A stretch of DNA of 64,000 nucleotides from Acanthosepion lycidas (Eukaryota > Mollusca > Cephalopoda > Sepiida > Sepiidae): the NCBI GenBank assembly GCA_963932145.1, contig OZ010613.1, positions 37,498,476 through 37,562,475 on the forward strand. Direction: 5' to 3'. How positions within the stretch are numbered: position 1 is the stretch's first letter; each line of letters opens with the position of its first letter. Under the pieces are notes generated by a model. That model had not been told where the DNA came from, ran no database searches, and saw nothing but the letters and a program-made list of their open reading frames with translations. Made by a program: the position numbers and the translations under genes. Below, in pieces: positions 35,857-47,177 of this stretch.

Positions 35857-36810
35857 CTAGTTATTGAGAGCGTAAGTTCGGTTGTGTCGGCAGAAAACCA
35901 TTAATTCTTGCCTGTTGTTTAATAGGTTTTTATTGTTTAGAAGCTTAATAATGTGTAGTTTCTCATGGAGGCACAAAGGGCATGGGTCATCCCAAGTTTT
36001 GCAAGTTCTAGTCCTGTTAATGATTTTCCATTTTACTTTAGGTGTCCTATTTTTTTCTTTCAGGTGCCAAAAATATTTAGATAGATAGGTCTGATGTCTT
36101 AAGTTTATGTTGTTGAAGGAGCATTTATGCTGCCTCCATCTGGTTTTAAAGGTATTTTTCGTGGACCCAATGTATATCATATTATTGTTAGGGTTCTCCG
36201 TGGATGATATAGTGCATTGGTATACCACAGATTTGATGCAGCACTTATTTTCTAATGGGCAGTCTACCGGGTTTCTACAATCACATAATTTTTCTCTATC
36301 ATTATCTGATTTAAGTGTAGAGTTAAAACTATTCAGGTAAGGGGGTTTGTTCAGGATTTTATTATTGTGTCTTCTTATTATGCCTTCTAGATTTTCAGTG
36401 CAGCTGTAACTCAATTTTAGTGTGTTCTTATTGAATATATTACTAAGCCTACTTTTGGTGGGGAAGTGTTTATCGATTAGAGCTAAGAACTTCTGTCCTA
36501 GTTTAATACTAACCATTTGGTTGAACGGAGGTGTATACCAAATGATGTTTCTTTTCCTGTTTTTTTTCTTTTGGTTATTGTAATTGTCCCTATATTTAAT
36601 GTTATCATTTTTATAACCACTACTTTTTAGGGCAGTGTTATAGAAGTCGTTATGTTGGTGGAATATTTCTTTGTTAGCGGAGTTACTGCTAATTCTATTT
36701 TCTATTGATGAGGGTATATGTTTAATTGTGGATGGAGGGTGGTTTGACTTCGGGTGTATGTATAAGGGGTTAGCATTAGGTTTTGTATAAGGTTGGTACG
36801 TGTTGCTCGG
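35857..36810 (-). CDS. Penelope-like element: RT C-terminus and GIY-YIG endonuclease (5'-truncated)
   Basis: An uninterrupted frame of 317 codons. It begins with the end of the RT domain (PYTKPNANPLYIHPKSN), followed by a basic linker and IIWYTPPF with KFLALIDKHFP, typical of the Penelope linker. A cysteine cluster (CDCRNPVDC, ENKC) precedes the GIY-YIG nuclease core: VVYQCTI, MIYIGST (the YIG half) and FKTRWRQHKCSF with the catalytic-type arginine. The first in-frame methionine is at 36516, leaving 219 residues. The nuclease nicks DNA to prime reverse transcription in intact elements; here the RT is separated and broken. An in-frame stop sits at the upstream junction. Confidence 0.85.
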   Translation of the reverse strand, partial: PSNTYQPYTKPNANPLYIHPKSNHPPSTIKHIPSSIENRISSNSANKEIFHQHNDFYNTALKSSGYKNDNIKYRDNYNNQKKKNRKRNIIWYTPPFNQMVSIKLGQKFLALIDKHFPTKSRLSNIFNKNTLKLSYSCTENLEGIIRRHNNKILNKPPYLNSFNSTLKSDNDREKLCDCRNPVDCPLENKCCIKSVVYQCTISSTENPNNNMIYIGSTKNTFKTRWRQHKCSFNNINLRHQTYLSKYFWHLKEKNRTPKVKWKIINRTRTCKTWDDPCPLCLHEKLHIIKLLNNKNLLNNRQELMVFCRHNRTYALNN

Positions 36811-36818
36811 TTAGTCTT
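36743..36818. repeat. Penelope 76-bp direct repeat, upstream copy (partner 33829-33904)
   Basis: Two differences in 76 positions with 33829-33904. Both encode the same PYxKPNANPLYIHPKSN end of the RT. Confidence 0.9.
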
Positions 36819-36996
36819 GTTTTGAAACATGAGACCTCTTCTGTAGCGAGTTGGAATCATATTTTTAAATAATTATATTTATGCTCTACTTTCGTATCGA
36901 GCACTATTTTTTAAAAATAATAACAAAAATACTAAGGAACTTTAGATTATTTACCAAACCAGTTTCTTTCCTATTTTCTACAATATTTTCACATAT
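36815..36996. repeat. Penelope inverted repeat arm (partner 35176-35360)
   Basis: Tcttgttttgaaacatgaga to caatattttcaca is the reverse complement of 35176-35360 with a few substitutions and small indels. Confidence 0.9.
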
Positions 36997-37019
36997 ATAT
37001 ATATATATATGTGTGTGTG

Positions 37020-37260
37020 TTAAGCACTGCATTGTAACAGATTCAAGAATTGGAGAATAGAGTTCAACAAATTTCAGTCAAGTTTGTTATATACAAAGGC
37101 TCTTAGGAAAAGTATAGATCCTTTTCTTCTAAAGCTACAGCTAAATAGCAGAACAGTGGGTCCTATAGCCTTGGGTGGCAACTGATCTAGGACAACTCTG
37201 AATTCAAAACCCGAGGAATCATTTGGGGACATTGTGGTACACTATATGTACACCAATTCA
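37020..37260 (+). mobile_element. tRNA-SINE body fragment
   Basis: Aattggagaatagagttcaa, ttgggtggcaactgatctag and the aattcaaaacccgagg tail match the 2788 copy. Confidence 0.55.
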
Positions 37261-37334
37261 CTGTATTCAGCTCTTCCAGAAAGTGTTTCATTTTGCATAA
37301 ACCTTCACCACTAAAATCAAATCATGTGTAAGTA

Positions 37335-37425
37335 TTAGGTTGGTGCAAAAATAATGACGTTTTTTGACGTTAAAAAAATACGTCAAAAACAACATTATTA
37401 CGTCATTATTTTTGCACCAACCTAA
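37335..37425. mobile_element. Mariner-type palindromic MITE, copy 3
   Basis: TTAGGTTGGTGCAAAAATAA and its inverse, TA borders, centre gacgttaaaaaaatacgtc. Subfamily 2. Confidence 0.9.
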
Positions 37426-37551
37426 TAGTTTGTCAGTTCAGCTCGAAGAACAGAGTTGCTGTAAATGACTGGAAAATTGTGTATTACATATCTCTCGTTA
37501 TACTCATTCTAATCACCCTATAGATACAGATAATCTCCCTTATTTTCATTT

Positions 37552-37766
37552 GTCTTGGGTAAGACAATAAACTACATTGAACAGCAAGGACTTTGATCAG
37601 GAGGTTTTGAGGAAGCGTGAAACCACCTCTTAATTGCTGGTCTTCCCATATCCACCTGACCCAGGGTAGTAGCACCTGTTAGGGCCCCGGCTATGGGCAA
37701 ATAGTTAACTCCCATTTTTTCCCATCATACATCTGCGTCATGTTGCCAGCTATATGTTTACTAGTA

Positions 37767-37811
<45 letters not shown>

Positions 37812-37868
37812 CTAAATTTGGCATTAAATGACATACAGTGGATGATATGCCATAAAACCCAACCAACC
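37552..37868 (+). mobile_element. Element D with (TA)n insertion
   Basis: Ttgggtaagacaataaacta, tttgatcaggaggttttgag, gtagcacctgttagggcccc and the gatgatatgccataaaaccc end. (TA)n occupies 37771-37810. Confidence 0.6.
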
Positions 37869-37929
37869 TTATTTTCATGTCTGAAACTCATTTCACAGGG
37901 TTGTTCCACTCTACAGATGACACTAGAGT

Positions 37930-39230
37930 ATAAGCTTTTATTTTATTGTTGGTAAGTTGAAGTCTGTTTTTAGCTTTGTGTTGCTCCCTCACAAAGCTTA
38001 AAAAATTTTTTAACAATTCAGCTTAAATCTATTTCACTCTTTACAAATATAGGTTTTAACAAAATTATTTGAGATATGCTGTAACTACTGTATTAGACTA
38101 ATTTGTATGTCTTAACTTCTTTTATCATATTTCAGCCACTGTTTACTTCTGTTTGCATATGCTGTCAAGGCTGGAAACTACAGCAGCTAAAAAAGTGATA
38201 AAAATTGTGGTGGCATTTTTGTGATAGCCTGTTGAAGTTAGTCAATGTGACAAATATTTAGCTGGTTATGTTCTTTGTCATTTTGTGGTAACATTTACTT
38301 TGGACTATTTATTTTTATTTTGATGTTGACTTATGGTCTTATAGGAGAAAAGGCAAATAGAACCTTGCTTGATGTGAAACTCTCTGTAGCTAAGTGGTCA
38401 AAGCATACTGGATCAGTTGGTTTCTTTTGCAGAGCAGGATGCAAATTTGAATTCTGTTGAAGGGTACACTTTCTTTAGTAAGTCTTCTAGATAGAACAAG
38501 CTGGTGGATAAAATAAACATGGTTTAAAAAATGAAGTGTCAAAACAAATACAGGTATCCACTAAAAATGTTTGAAGTTATGTAGATATATTTTTGTTTTT
38601 TGAATTTCTCAAGGATAATCTGTTGGAGTGATTCTTACCTTAGATTATAAGGGCTCAAGAGTATCTGGGTTTGATAAAGTTGCCATGGAGTTTCTCTTAC
38701 CTGTATAAAAGGACTTTCTGAAAATAAGCTTTTTTTTTCTTCATTTGCATCCATTCTCTCTCAGATAGCAAATTTCCTTTGTACTTCAATCGTTGTTACA
38801 TATGTCCATCTTGAAAATGTGAGCTACTGATGGAAGTAAAACCTGTATTAATCCTTTTTACAAGCCATTCTTACATATTTCTGGTCTGGGGAATAAAACT
38901 AGAACCTTTTGAGAATGGAAATGGAGGTTTTAGACATGATAGCAGTTAAAAATGTGTAGGATTTTTACTGCCTACCTATTTGTGATTTGTTCAGCATTTT
39001 TTTATACTAATGTATTGATGTTAATTTTAGCTTGCTTCTCAAGAAACTTATGATTCTGTTGCAGTGAAATCTACAATCTGAAATGTTTTGGTTTTTAAAT
39101 AATCAAGAAAGGGTGATAAATCATAAAAAAATCAAATCTGTCTACTGGGGTTGAAAAAAATCTATTCTATTCAATGTCAGCTAGTAGGAAACTGGCCAAG
39201 ATTGAAATTTACTTGCTGGAGCCAGTATTT
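37930..39230. other. Intronic sequence; one tRNA-like segment
   Basis: At 38385-38462, tagctaagtggtcaaagcat (A-box-like) and gcaaatttgaattctg (B-box-like) suggest a SINE head. Otherwise nothing recognised. Confidence 0.4.
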
Positions 39231-40052
39231 ATCTTTTCTTTTTTTTTTTTTTTTTTTTTTTTGTTGTTGTTTACAATCAAGTTAATGGCAGAAATTCTAT
39301 GAGTAGAAGTAAAATATGAATTACTTTTTACAAATGTTGAAAATAAATAATTCATTAAAACTTACACCTGAAATTGCCTAAATAGATGTTAAAAATAATA
39401 AATTAACCTTGTTTATAGCTTTACTTGATCATCAACTACACCAGCAAGTAAATCACTAAATACTGACCTCACTTACTATCAAGTGATCTGGTAGTATGCT
39501 TATCTATTGAGACATCTACTCTTCATAGAATGAATGCAGAGCTAAAATGATAGTTAGAAAAGACTATATTAACTGTCACCAAAGAGCAAACCTCCAGACC
39601 TAACCTTTCCTTGCAGATGCTCTACAGGGTCTGCTCATCTCTGTATTGAATTAAACACTAGTAATCACACAGATGTGGACAGCACTCTTCCTCAACCTTT
39701 ATTCAGAAGTTAAACCAAAAGACTAATTACTTTAGGTTATCAAAACAGCATTTTTATAAATAACTATTTATACATGATATATTGTGTATTTGGGCAGCAA
39801 TCCCTCTTTTATAGAAGTTTCATTGAAAGTGACTGACAAGGTACTGCAGTTACTTTCCTTGTTGGTTGCTGGGTCATGTAATTTAATAATTGTGTATTTG
39901 GGCAGCAATCCCTCTTTTTATAGAAGTTTCATTGAAGACTGACGAGGCATTGTGATTAAGCTTTTATTAAATTTATCTTGAATTTGCAGAAGTGATTTCT
40001 TTTCTGGACATTGTGCATAAGAATTTTCAGCTCATCTACTAGCCATTACTAA

Positions 40053-40086
<34 letters not shown>

Positions 40087-40094
40087 TTTCTCAT

Positions 40095-40313
40095 TCCTAT
40101 ATCAGTTATGTGCCATGTGTGATACATGCTTAAATGATCATGTATCTTTTGATACAATGACTGACGAGGCAGATTTTTTTTTTTTTTTTTTTTTTTTCCA
40201 CAGAAGGTTGCCATTTCTTTGTGGTAGATCCAAGGCTATATAATCTAGTCAGTCCTGCTAGTTACCCATAGCTGGAAGTAAAAGAGGATTCATTCATACC
40301 TTTTCCAACAGTA
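40095..40313 (-). mobile_element. tRNA-SINE 3' half, antisense, with T24 insert
   Basis: Gtgccatgtgtgatacatgc, gatcatgtatcttttgatac, aaggttgccatttctttgtg and ttacccatagctgg are inverted SINE body blocks. T24 (40174-40197) interrupts. Confidence 0.65.
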
Positions 40314-40444
40314 TATTTTTTTCCTTACCAGCCAGTAGCACAACTCGGAATTACATGCAGAAGGCAAGATTGTGTTGTGCTGTTAGTCCCCGATATGGGC
40401 AAATAGTGAATACCCAAAGAAAACCGGAAATTATAAAAATAAAA

Positions 40445-40933
40445 GGCCTGCAACAGGGTGAAGAATGCGTTTAGCTGGAGGCCTGCAACAGGGTGAAGAA
40501 TGCGTTTAGCTGGAGGCCTGCAACAGGGTGAAGAATGCGTTTAGCTGGAGGCCTGCAACAGGGTGAAGAATGCGTTTAGCTGGAGGCCTGCAACAGGGTG
40601 AAGAATGCGTTTAGCTGGAGGCCTGCAACAGGGTGAAGAATGCGTTTAGCTGGAGGCCTGCAACAGGGTGAAGAATGCGTTTAGCTGGAGGCCTGCAACA
40701 GGGTGAAGAATGCGTTTAGCTGGAGGCCTGCAACAGCATTAAGAATGCATTTAGCTGGAGGCCTGCAACAGCATTAAGAATGCATTTAGCTGGAGGCCTG
40801 CAACAGCATTAAGAATGCATTTAGCTGGAGGCCTGCAACAGCATTAAGAATGCATTTAGCTGGAGGCCTGCAACAGCATTAAGAATGCATTTAGCTGGAG
40901 GCCTGCAACAGCATTAAGAATGCATTTAGCTGA
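40445..40933 (+). repeat. 35-bp minisatellite, 14 units in two subtypes
   Basis: Eight units from 40445 to 40724 with core acagggtgaagaatgcgttt, then six from 40725 to 40933 with acagcattaagaatgcattt. Units within each block look identical. The array lies inside a SINE/element D tail (ggcaaatagtgaatacccaa before, gcattaagtaacccttagag after). Confidence 0.95.
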
Positions 40934-41574
40934 ATGTATAAAATTGTTAAAAATATTTAGATTTCAGCATTAAGTAACCCTTAGAGGTTGATATGATGCT
41001 AAATTAAATCAACCAAACAACCAACATGAAAAAACTCTTATGACTTTAAGCCATATAATATCATACAATTTCTTAAATCAAACTGTATTCTAAAATGTAG
41101 CTTTGTGAGTAACTCACATCATAGCCGCAGAAATAGCCTTGTGTTCTTGGAAAATAAAACCTGCAGCGGTAACAGTGAGAGCATGAAAAATTGTACATTC
41201 ATATACAGTTTATTTTTTATGTGTACTGGTGTGTGTATCTTTGCGTACAAATGTTCATGGTGCATGTAATGAAAGAAGTTACTTTGTATTATTACACACC
41301 ATGTCGGTCAGAAGTTGGACACATGTTGCCTGTCCGAGGGTTCGTTGTGAAGAATTTGAATTTAATGTCTTCTGGCAGGAAGTTTTTGTTGCATGCTGGG
41401 AGAATGTATTATTTTTATGTCTTATCTAATTTATATAACATTTTCATTGTTTCATTTTATTTTATAATTTTCATTATTAGTATTTTATATTTTTATTTAT
41501 AACAATAATGTCCTGAAAACTTCAAAACATAAAACACACATATCACTGCCTCTAGTCATGTACCTACAAACCTG

Positions 41575-41715
41575 TATAGTGATTTTCCAAGTGTAGCTTA
41601 GATGTGGCACAAAGCTGAATGTATGAGGGCACCCAGTGAGGATTGAACTCGCTACTCGGTTGTAATTGTTCTAGCAAGACAAGCTTGCTAGCCATTACAC
41701 TGATTCGAGGTATCC
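41575..41715 (-). mobile_element. tRNA-derived SINE family E
   Basis: The minus strand gives tgtaatggctagcaagcttg and gcgagttcaatcctcactgg (A/B boxes), then ttgtgccacatctaagctac. Confidence 0.7.
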
Positions 41716-42108
41716 CCCACACAAAAGCAGAGTATCATCTACCATGTATTGAGTTGTGAAAGCAGAATAACATTTTTATTATATTAAAGGTTCCAAGAAA
41801 ATTAAATTTCAGCATTAAATGACCCATAAGGAGTTGATATGCTGTTAAACAAACAAAAAAATACTTTTATATTGATCTGTAGAACTACAAGTCAAAAAAA
41901 ATACTAGTTTATAAAATTATCTATTCCTACATTTTTTTTTTATCTAGGTCAGTTTTGTTCATTTTTAAAAAGCCAAACTAACATTTAAAGAGGGTCAAGA
42001 AAAGTAATAAAAGATGGATCCACTTAAGACTAATTATAACCATTGTGGCTGCCTTGCTGTGAAACAAAAGACTTACTTATGAGGGAGGTGCTGAGAAGTT
42101 CTCGTTGG

Positions 42109-42480
42109 CTTACAGCCATATCACATTGAAGCACCAGTTCTCTTACAATCACCAAAGTTAATGTGAAGCCTGGTTAGTACCTAGATGGGTCACTGCTTGT
42201 GAATACGAGGTGCTGTAAGCTTGGACATGTGGGTGATGTAATAGATAATTGTTTGGAATTGGAACTCAGAGAGAGAGTAGTTTCAATTCCTGTTGGGTTT
42301 GTTATATTCACTTACAAGTAAATACTCTTCAGATAGATATGAATCCACTTCCCCCCCCCCAGCTATGATTAATTATCACTTGTATTGGTAATCATTATCT
42401 CCAAAAATTTTTACAATCTAAAATTATTTTCTGGCTTTAAATAACCTGCAAATGTTTAAGCTGTAAAAAGCAAATCCAAT
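42109..42480 (+). mobile_element. 5S-rRNA/tRNA dimeric SINE
   Basis: The 5S-like head (ccatatcacattgaagcacc, acaatcaccaaagttaatg, agatgggtcactgcttgtga, gaggtgctgtaagcttgg) is followed by a tRNA-like tgggtgatgtaatagataat and tttcaattcctgttgg, then the SINE body. Confidence 0.8.
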
Positions 42481-42489
42481 CATTTTCCC

Positions 42490-43364
42490 AAAATCAATAT
42501 TTCAGTGGCCAAATGATATTTTTTTTAATTTAATTTTATTTTTAAATTTTTATTTCTTTTTGAAGAGTTAAAGAAAACAAATAGGTAAACTTATATTTCA
42601 TGGTTGTAGATCCTTGTTTAGTCCTGAAAATTTGGCCTCCTCAAAATGGTCAACACATCCACAAAGAAAAGAAAAATGAGAAGTAGATGAATTGTTGTTA
42701 TAAAAAAAAAAAAATTGTATTTACAAATTGATGTAGGTTTTATAAAGAATGTTTTGACTTGGTATTCGTGCAACTGGAAATAGAACGGACAAGTGAATAT
42801 TACTTTTTACTTTAACTGAATTTGTTTTTTATTCATACGAAAAGCATGGACCAACTAGTAAAGAATTGGTGAAATATTTAATAGAAATGTCAACCTAATT
42901 GAAAATGTGTTAATTGAAGTGTACAAAATTTCTAATGACTTAATATTTGTAAATGTCTACAAGTTGAAACTTTGTGCATTTATTAATTTGCTATGTTTTA
43001 AATGCTGTGCAATTTTTCTCTATAAATTAAATTTTATTTTAAATTTATATCCATGTATTAATAATCAGTTTTATTTTATTTTTATTTATTTATTTTTTTT
43101 TTTTTTTGAAATTGATGAATTAAAACATTTTCTAATGTATCTGCCATAATTTGAATGTTTTTTTTTTTTTTTGTTTTTTTTTAATTTACATTATTCCTAC
43201 TTCTAGTATTGGAGAATAAAGTTAAAAAATCTTTCAATTCTATAGATTCAATAATGATTAAAATTTGCCATGATATTCTGAAAAACTTGTTCCAAACAAT
43301 AAATTTGCAGAATTGGACACTACTTTCATTTGTAATCTGTTCTCTAATGAAGTATTTTTCTTTT
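42490..43364. other. Unassigned AT-rich intronic sequence
   Basis: No recognised feature. Confidence 0.5.
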
Positions 43365-43790
43365 TTAATCATTTCACCCTAAGCAAGGAGATAATGCAAC
43401 TAGGAATCAGGGTGTTACAGAGAGTAAAAGAGAATGAAAATACTTTAGTAAGGAGAGGCAAGGACAAAGGAACAGGATTAATGAAGAGAGAAGATGGTTA
43501 TTTATGTTGCATTTAAATTTTTAAAGATTGTAGATGGCTGGGAAGCAAGAAATCTGAAGGGAGCTCGACAGGCAAGAATTGCAAAAAAAAAAACTCAAAA
43601 CTATTAGAATAGGACTGACAATTGCATCTAGCTAGTTCAATAGTGAAATGGTGAGACCTAGTTGCCAATCTAGTAGCCCACTTAAATTTATGCAGTTCAG
43701 GCACTAAGAACAGCTCATCAGAACAATTGCAATGAAAATATTTATAGAAAAGACAAAGGGGAAACCAAGTCAACTGGACTTCGTTATTTG
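43365..43790 (-). mobile_element. LINE family A, antisense
   Basis: Aatcatttcaccctaagcaa is the inverted 3' end. The minus frame 43513-43773 encodes FYKYFHCNCSDEL and then ATRLATRSHHFTIELARCNC, the terminal reverse-transcriptase domain with the CSDEL motif. Confidence 0.8.
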
Positions 43791-44760
43791 TGTAAAGTTA
43801 TGTTGATTTATGTGCGTCACTTAAAAATTAATTTCTTACTTTTTTGAACACAAACGGAGTACCAGTACACCATTGGCTAGAGCAAGTTTTCAACTATGAA
43901 GTCTTTCTACATAGTCACCCCTAGCCATGCATTTTTACCAGCAATGAACAAAATCTAGCATGCAATGCTTGTAAAAATAATGGAAAAAAAAAAAAAAAAG
44001 GCAACCTACTTATGAAAAGCACTCCCAAATCAGCTGTGTTTACATCCACTTCTTTGTCTCTAAATGTTCAGCAAGCATTGATAAATGTCACTGGGTGCAA
44101 TTATTTCCTACATGGAAAAATTTAATATAGCATTTTTTCTTCATATGCATTTAATGTCATATTGTTGTTCAGCTACTTTTAAGAAGTCAAGAGACAATGT
44201 GTTATTGACAGTAAGTTTCAGCCCTGCCTGACATACCACCACTATTTCTCTGTTGTGGGCCAACATAATACAATAGGAGGCATTACTTTAGAAGTGTCTA
44301 TCGTTAATAACTTTGGTAATAATAGAGGTTTTTTTTTTTTTTTTTTTGTAACTCCTCCCCATCTCAATTAAAATTGTCAGGAAAGATTAAAAAGTAATTT
44401 TTTTTTTCTCTTAAGTTTGGAATTTAGAAATCAGACAATTTTAATAATTGAGGTAACTTATGAATATACATGTGTCATTATCAATGACCTATTCATGAAC
44501 CAAGATTGGCAGTAGTTTTTCCACAAGTCACAGGCTCTCCCACACTGGTTGCAGTAGACATATGGAGGGCACTCAGATGTTTGCCATTGAAGATTGAAAT
44601 AGTTCAGTGTACGCAATACTGACCCCACCTTTTTAACCAAAGGTTCATGTACCATGGTCCAGTAGCATTGATAGTGAGAACAAGGGTATAAAGTTTTGGG
44701 CTTTTTTAGTTTCTTTCTAGGCAGATGGTCACTCTGAATTGGAGAATTCTGACTATGGTT
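43791..44760. other. Unassigned intronic sequence
   Basis: A 135-codon minus-strand frame (44458-44865) shows no motif I recognise and starts in a lysine run created by a T-tract. Confidence 0.4.
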
Positions 44761-45037
44761 GACCCAAGTAGTAAAGTTCTGGTCCAAATTACCCAACATA
44801 ATTTTGTATTTTTTCTTTTTTTTTTTTTTTTTCTTTCTTTCAAATGCCATTTCATTGCCATACAATTATTTTTACTCCTTGGCACAATTGTTCATAGGTA
44901 ACTTAATTCACAGGCAGCAAAAAGAACTGAAATGTTTTCATAAACATTTTATACATTATTATAGCAATTATAGTGCACACTATCAACTCATTCTCTGTGA
45001 GATATATATATATATATATATATGCCTGTGTAATATA

Positions 45038-45925
45038 CAGGGTTGTTCAAAGAATGAACCGATTTTCTTATGTAATAAGGAAAAGCAATAGAAAGCTCCA
45101 GCAAAGTTACAAGTATTCTACTCACAATCAACTTTTATTTCCTGTCGTACAAGTGTTCAGTGTGCCCACCACCTGCAGCACGGGCAACATCAATGTGATA
45201 AAAGAATTCCTCCCAGACTTGTATCAGCATATCACAATCCACTGAGTTGATTGCTGTTGTTATTCGATGTTAAAGGTCATTTAGGTTAGTTGGTAGCAAT
45301 GGAACATAAACGCAATCTTTTAAATATCCCCCGCAAGAAAAAAATCCCACAGTGAGGTCTGGAGATCTTGCAAGCAAAGCACAAAGAGCAAGGTCTTGGG
45401 AAGTGCCTGAATGAAGCATAGTCTGTAAGGTTTCAAATGCAGATGTCTTAACATGCAGCAGATAGTGGCTTGAAAGATCGTAAGCTCACAGATAGCTTGA
45501 TTTGTGGACTCCCCTCAAATGCAGCATGGATTCTTGCCACTTGTTCCTCTGAAACTCCTGGTCATCCTGGACTTTTTCTTTTACACAGACACCCACTCTC
45601 TTGAAACTGTTTGAACTGCTGTCAAATGTTCTTAAGAGAAGGTAGATTAATATCAAATTGCCCTTGGAAAGCATGCTGCACCATGACAACCATATTTGTT
45701 TTCACGAACTTGAGAATGCATAATGTTTTTTGCGGAGGACTTGTCATTCTGGGGGTAAACAAACAATTGAACATTACTGGAGATATGACGCAACTACAGC
45801 ACCCCTGTGGCAGCCATCCAAAACTTAGGAAACTCCTTTAAATGTTCACTGACATATTCCATGATGATGCTTGAGAAATGAAGCAATGTGTTATGAAATT
45901 GGGTCATTCTTTTTGAATAACTGTG
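45038..45925 (-). pseudogene. Mariner/IS630-superfamily transposase relic with core deletion
   Basis: Minus-strand pieces include VVMVQHAFQGQFDIN and KRKSPGRPGVSEEQVARIHA (helix-turn-helix region), then ARSPDLT joined to GGYLKDCVYVPLLPTNLNDL and the carboxyl end INSVDCDMLIQVWEE. Between them most of the DDE catalytic core is missing. The ends CAGGGTTGTTCAAAGAATGA and (inverted) CACAGTTATTCAAAAAGAAT are imperfect terminal inverted repeats, and TA precedes the left one. Frameshifts are present, so it is an inactive deletion derivative. Confidence 0.7.
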
Positions 45926-45978
45926 TTTTAAGCTATGCAATAATTATGGGTAAAAGTGCTCAATAGTCTGTAAATATA

Positions 45979-46077
45979 TTAGGTTGGTGCAAAAATAATG
46001 ACGTAATGTCGTTTTTTGACGTATTTTTTAACGTCAAAAAACGACATTATTACGTCATTATTTTTGCACCAACCTAA
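45979..46077. mobile_element. Mariner-type palindromic MITE, copy 4
   Basis: Nearly perfect 99-bp palindrome with TA borders: left arm ataatgacgtaatgtcgttt, right arm its inverse. Subfamily 2. Confidence 0.92.
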
Positions 46078-46429
46078 TAAATGTAGACATTAATATCAAC
46101 AGTGAGCAGCAACAGTATTTCATGCTTGAACACAATCTTCAGGTCATATGTATTGGCTTTACTATATATGCTGGTCAATAGTGCATTATAGGTAGCAAGG
46201 TCTATTGTATTATTCTAATGGTTATTGGGTAGGAAATAACGGCTATATTTCAAATTATCCTAGAGGCTACTGAGTGGAAATAATTGGATTTGCACACAGT
46301 TATTGTATACTGTTTAGCTTTTTACTCGTTTTTTTATATATATATATATATATATATATTAATTCTATTGTTCACACTATGCCAGGACCACTCAAAATAG
46401 TTACTGAAAATGGTTGATGGCAGTAATAG

Positions 46430-46735
46430 TAAGTGGTGCAGTTTAATCAGATGTATGTGAAAAATAACGGTTAACTGTACATTTATTGAGGTTGCAGTGG
46501 TTTCAGAAAGCATCCTCTTTGGGTTGTGTTCCACAAAACAACAATTCTTGGGAAGAAGTTGTCAGTGGGACATTCTCACTAACAAAGGAATATAAAGGGG
46601 ATAAGGGTGGTTTATCTTGATGTACACAAGATGTCAGGTTTTAGCTGGGAAGGTTAGTTAGTGGAACTAAGGAATGTTGCTTGTCTGAACGTTTTCCATG
46701 GAAATAGTAGCAAAAGGCTTTGTTTGGGGAAAGAG
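46430..46735 (-). mobile_element. LINE family B fragment
   Basis: Gttccacaaaacaacaattc, tcagtgggacattctcacta and cgttttccatggaaatagta match the 7250-7500 segment. Confidence 0.6.
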
Positions 46736-47177
46736 ATGAATTATGACCTTTAGGGGCACCTGAGATAATAAAATTATGGGAGCTTCTCTTCAGATGAAGA
46801 CGTCTAACTTATCCCCTCCAGTCTTGAGTATTTTTTACACACAATATAATTTAGTGACATTTACATAGCTTGAAGTAAATTTGTCAAATTGTTTAAATAA
46901 ACCGAATAGCCATCTTTTGTTTGTCTATAAAAAATATTCTTTAAGAAATACAACTTTATTATTTGTGACCCAAAGTAGAACAATGCAACTATAGTAAAAA
47001 GAAAACGGATTTTTTATAACCATAAAATGATCAAAATAAAGGAGTTTTATATTGATGTCATTTCAGTTTATGAAACTATTTAGAAATTATAACATCCAGA
47101 AAATTAAAATTGTTTTACAAAAGCTTCAGGAGTTGTATGCTACAGCTGATACTACCCTAAAGGGTAATCTGGCCCTG
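46735..47177. mobile_element. hAT-like element family C, uninterrupted copy
   Basis: Begins attatgaccttta and ends ggtaatctggccctg; aligns across its length with the split copy at 16505-18285. Open frame 47052-47525 runs out of it by chance. Confidence 0.55.

Larger units (their letters stand above)
33828..36996 (-). mobile_element. Penelope-like element, permuted tandem copy with inverted end
   Basis: On the minus strand the order is: inverted 5' segment (36996-36815), C-terminal RT piece plus GIY-YIG endonuclease (36810-35857), non-coding junction (35856-35109), then a reverse transcriptase (35108-33829) that stops at exactly the point where the first unit starts. This is a 5'-truncated unit followed by a second unit, the pseudo-LTR organisation known for Penelope-like elements. 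The outer borders share a 76-bp direct repeat. Confidence 0.85.

Noticed and set aside
40445..40933. CRISPR-like direct repeats
   Set aside because: Units are contiguous 35-bp tandem copies with no unique spacers, in animal DNA.
41191..41502. 103-codon open frame, hydrophobic
   Set aside because: No recognisable domain, splice or promoter context; tyrosine/phenylalanine richness follows from AT-rich DNA.
44458..44865. 135-codon minus-strand frame
   Set aside because: Begins with a lysine run from a T-tract and shows no family motif.
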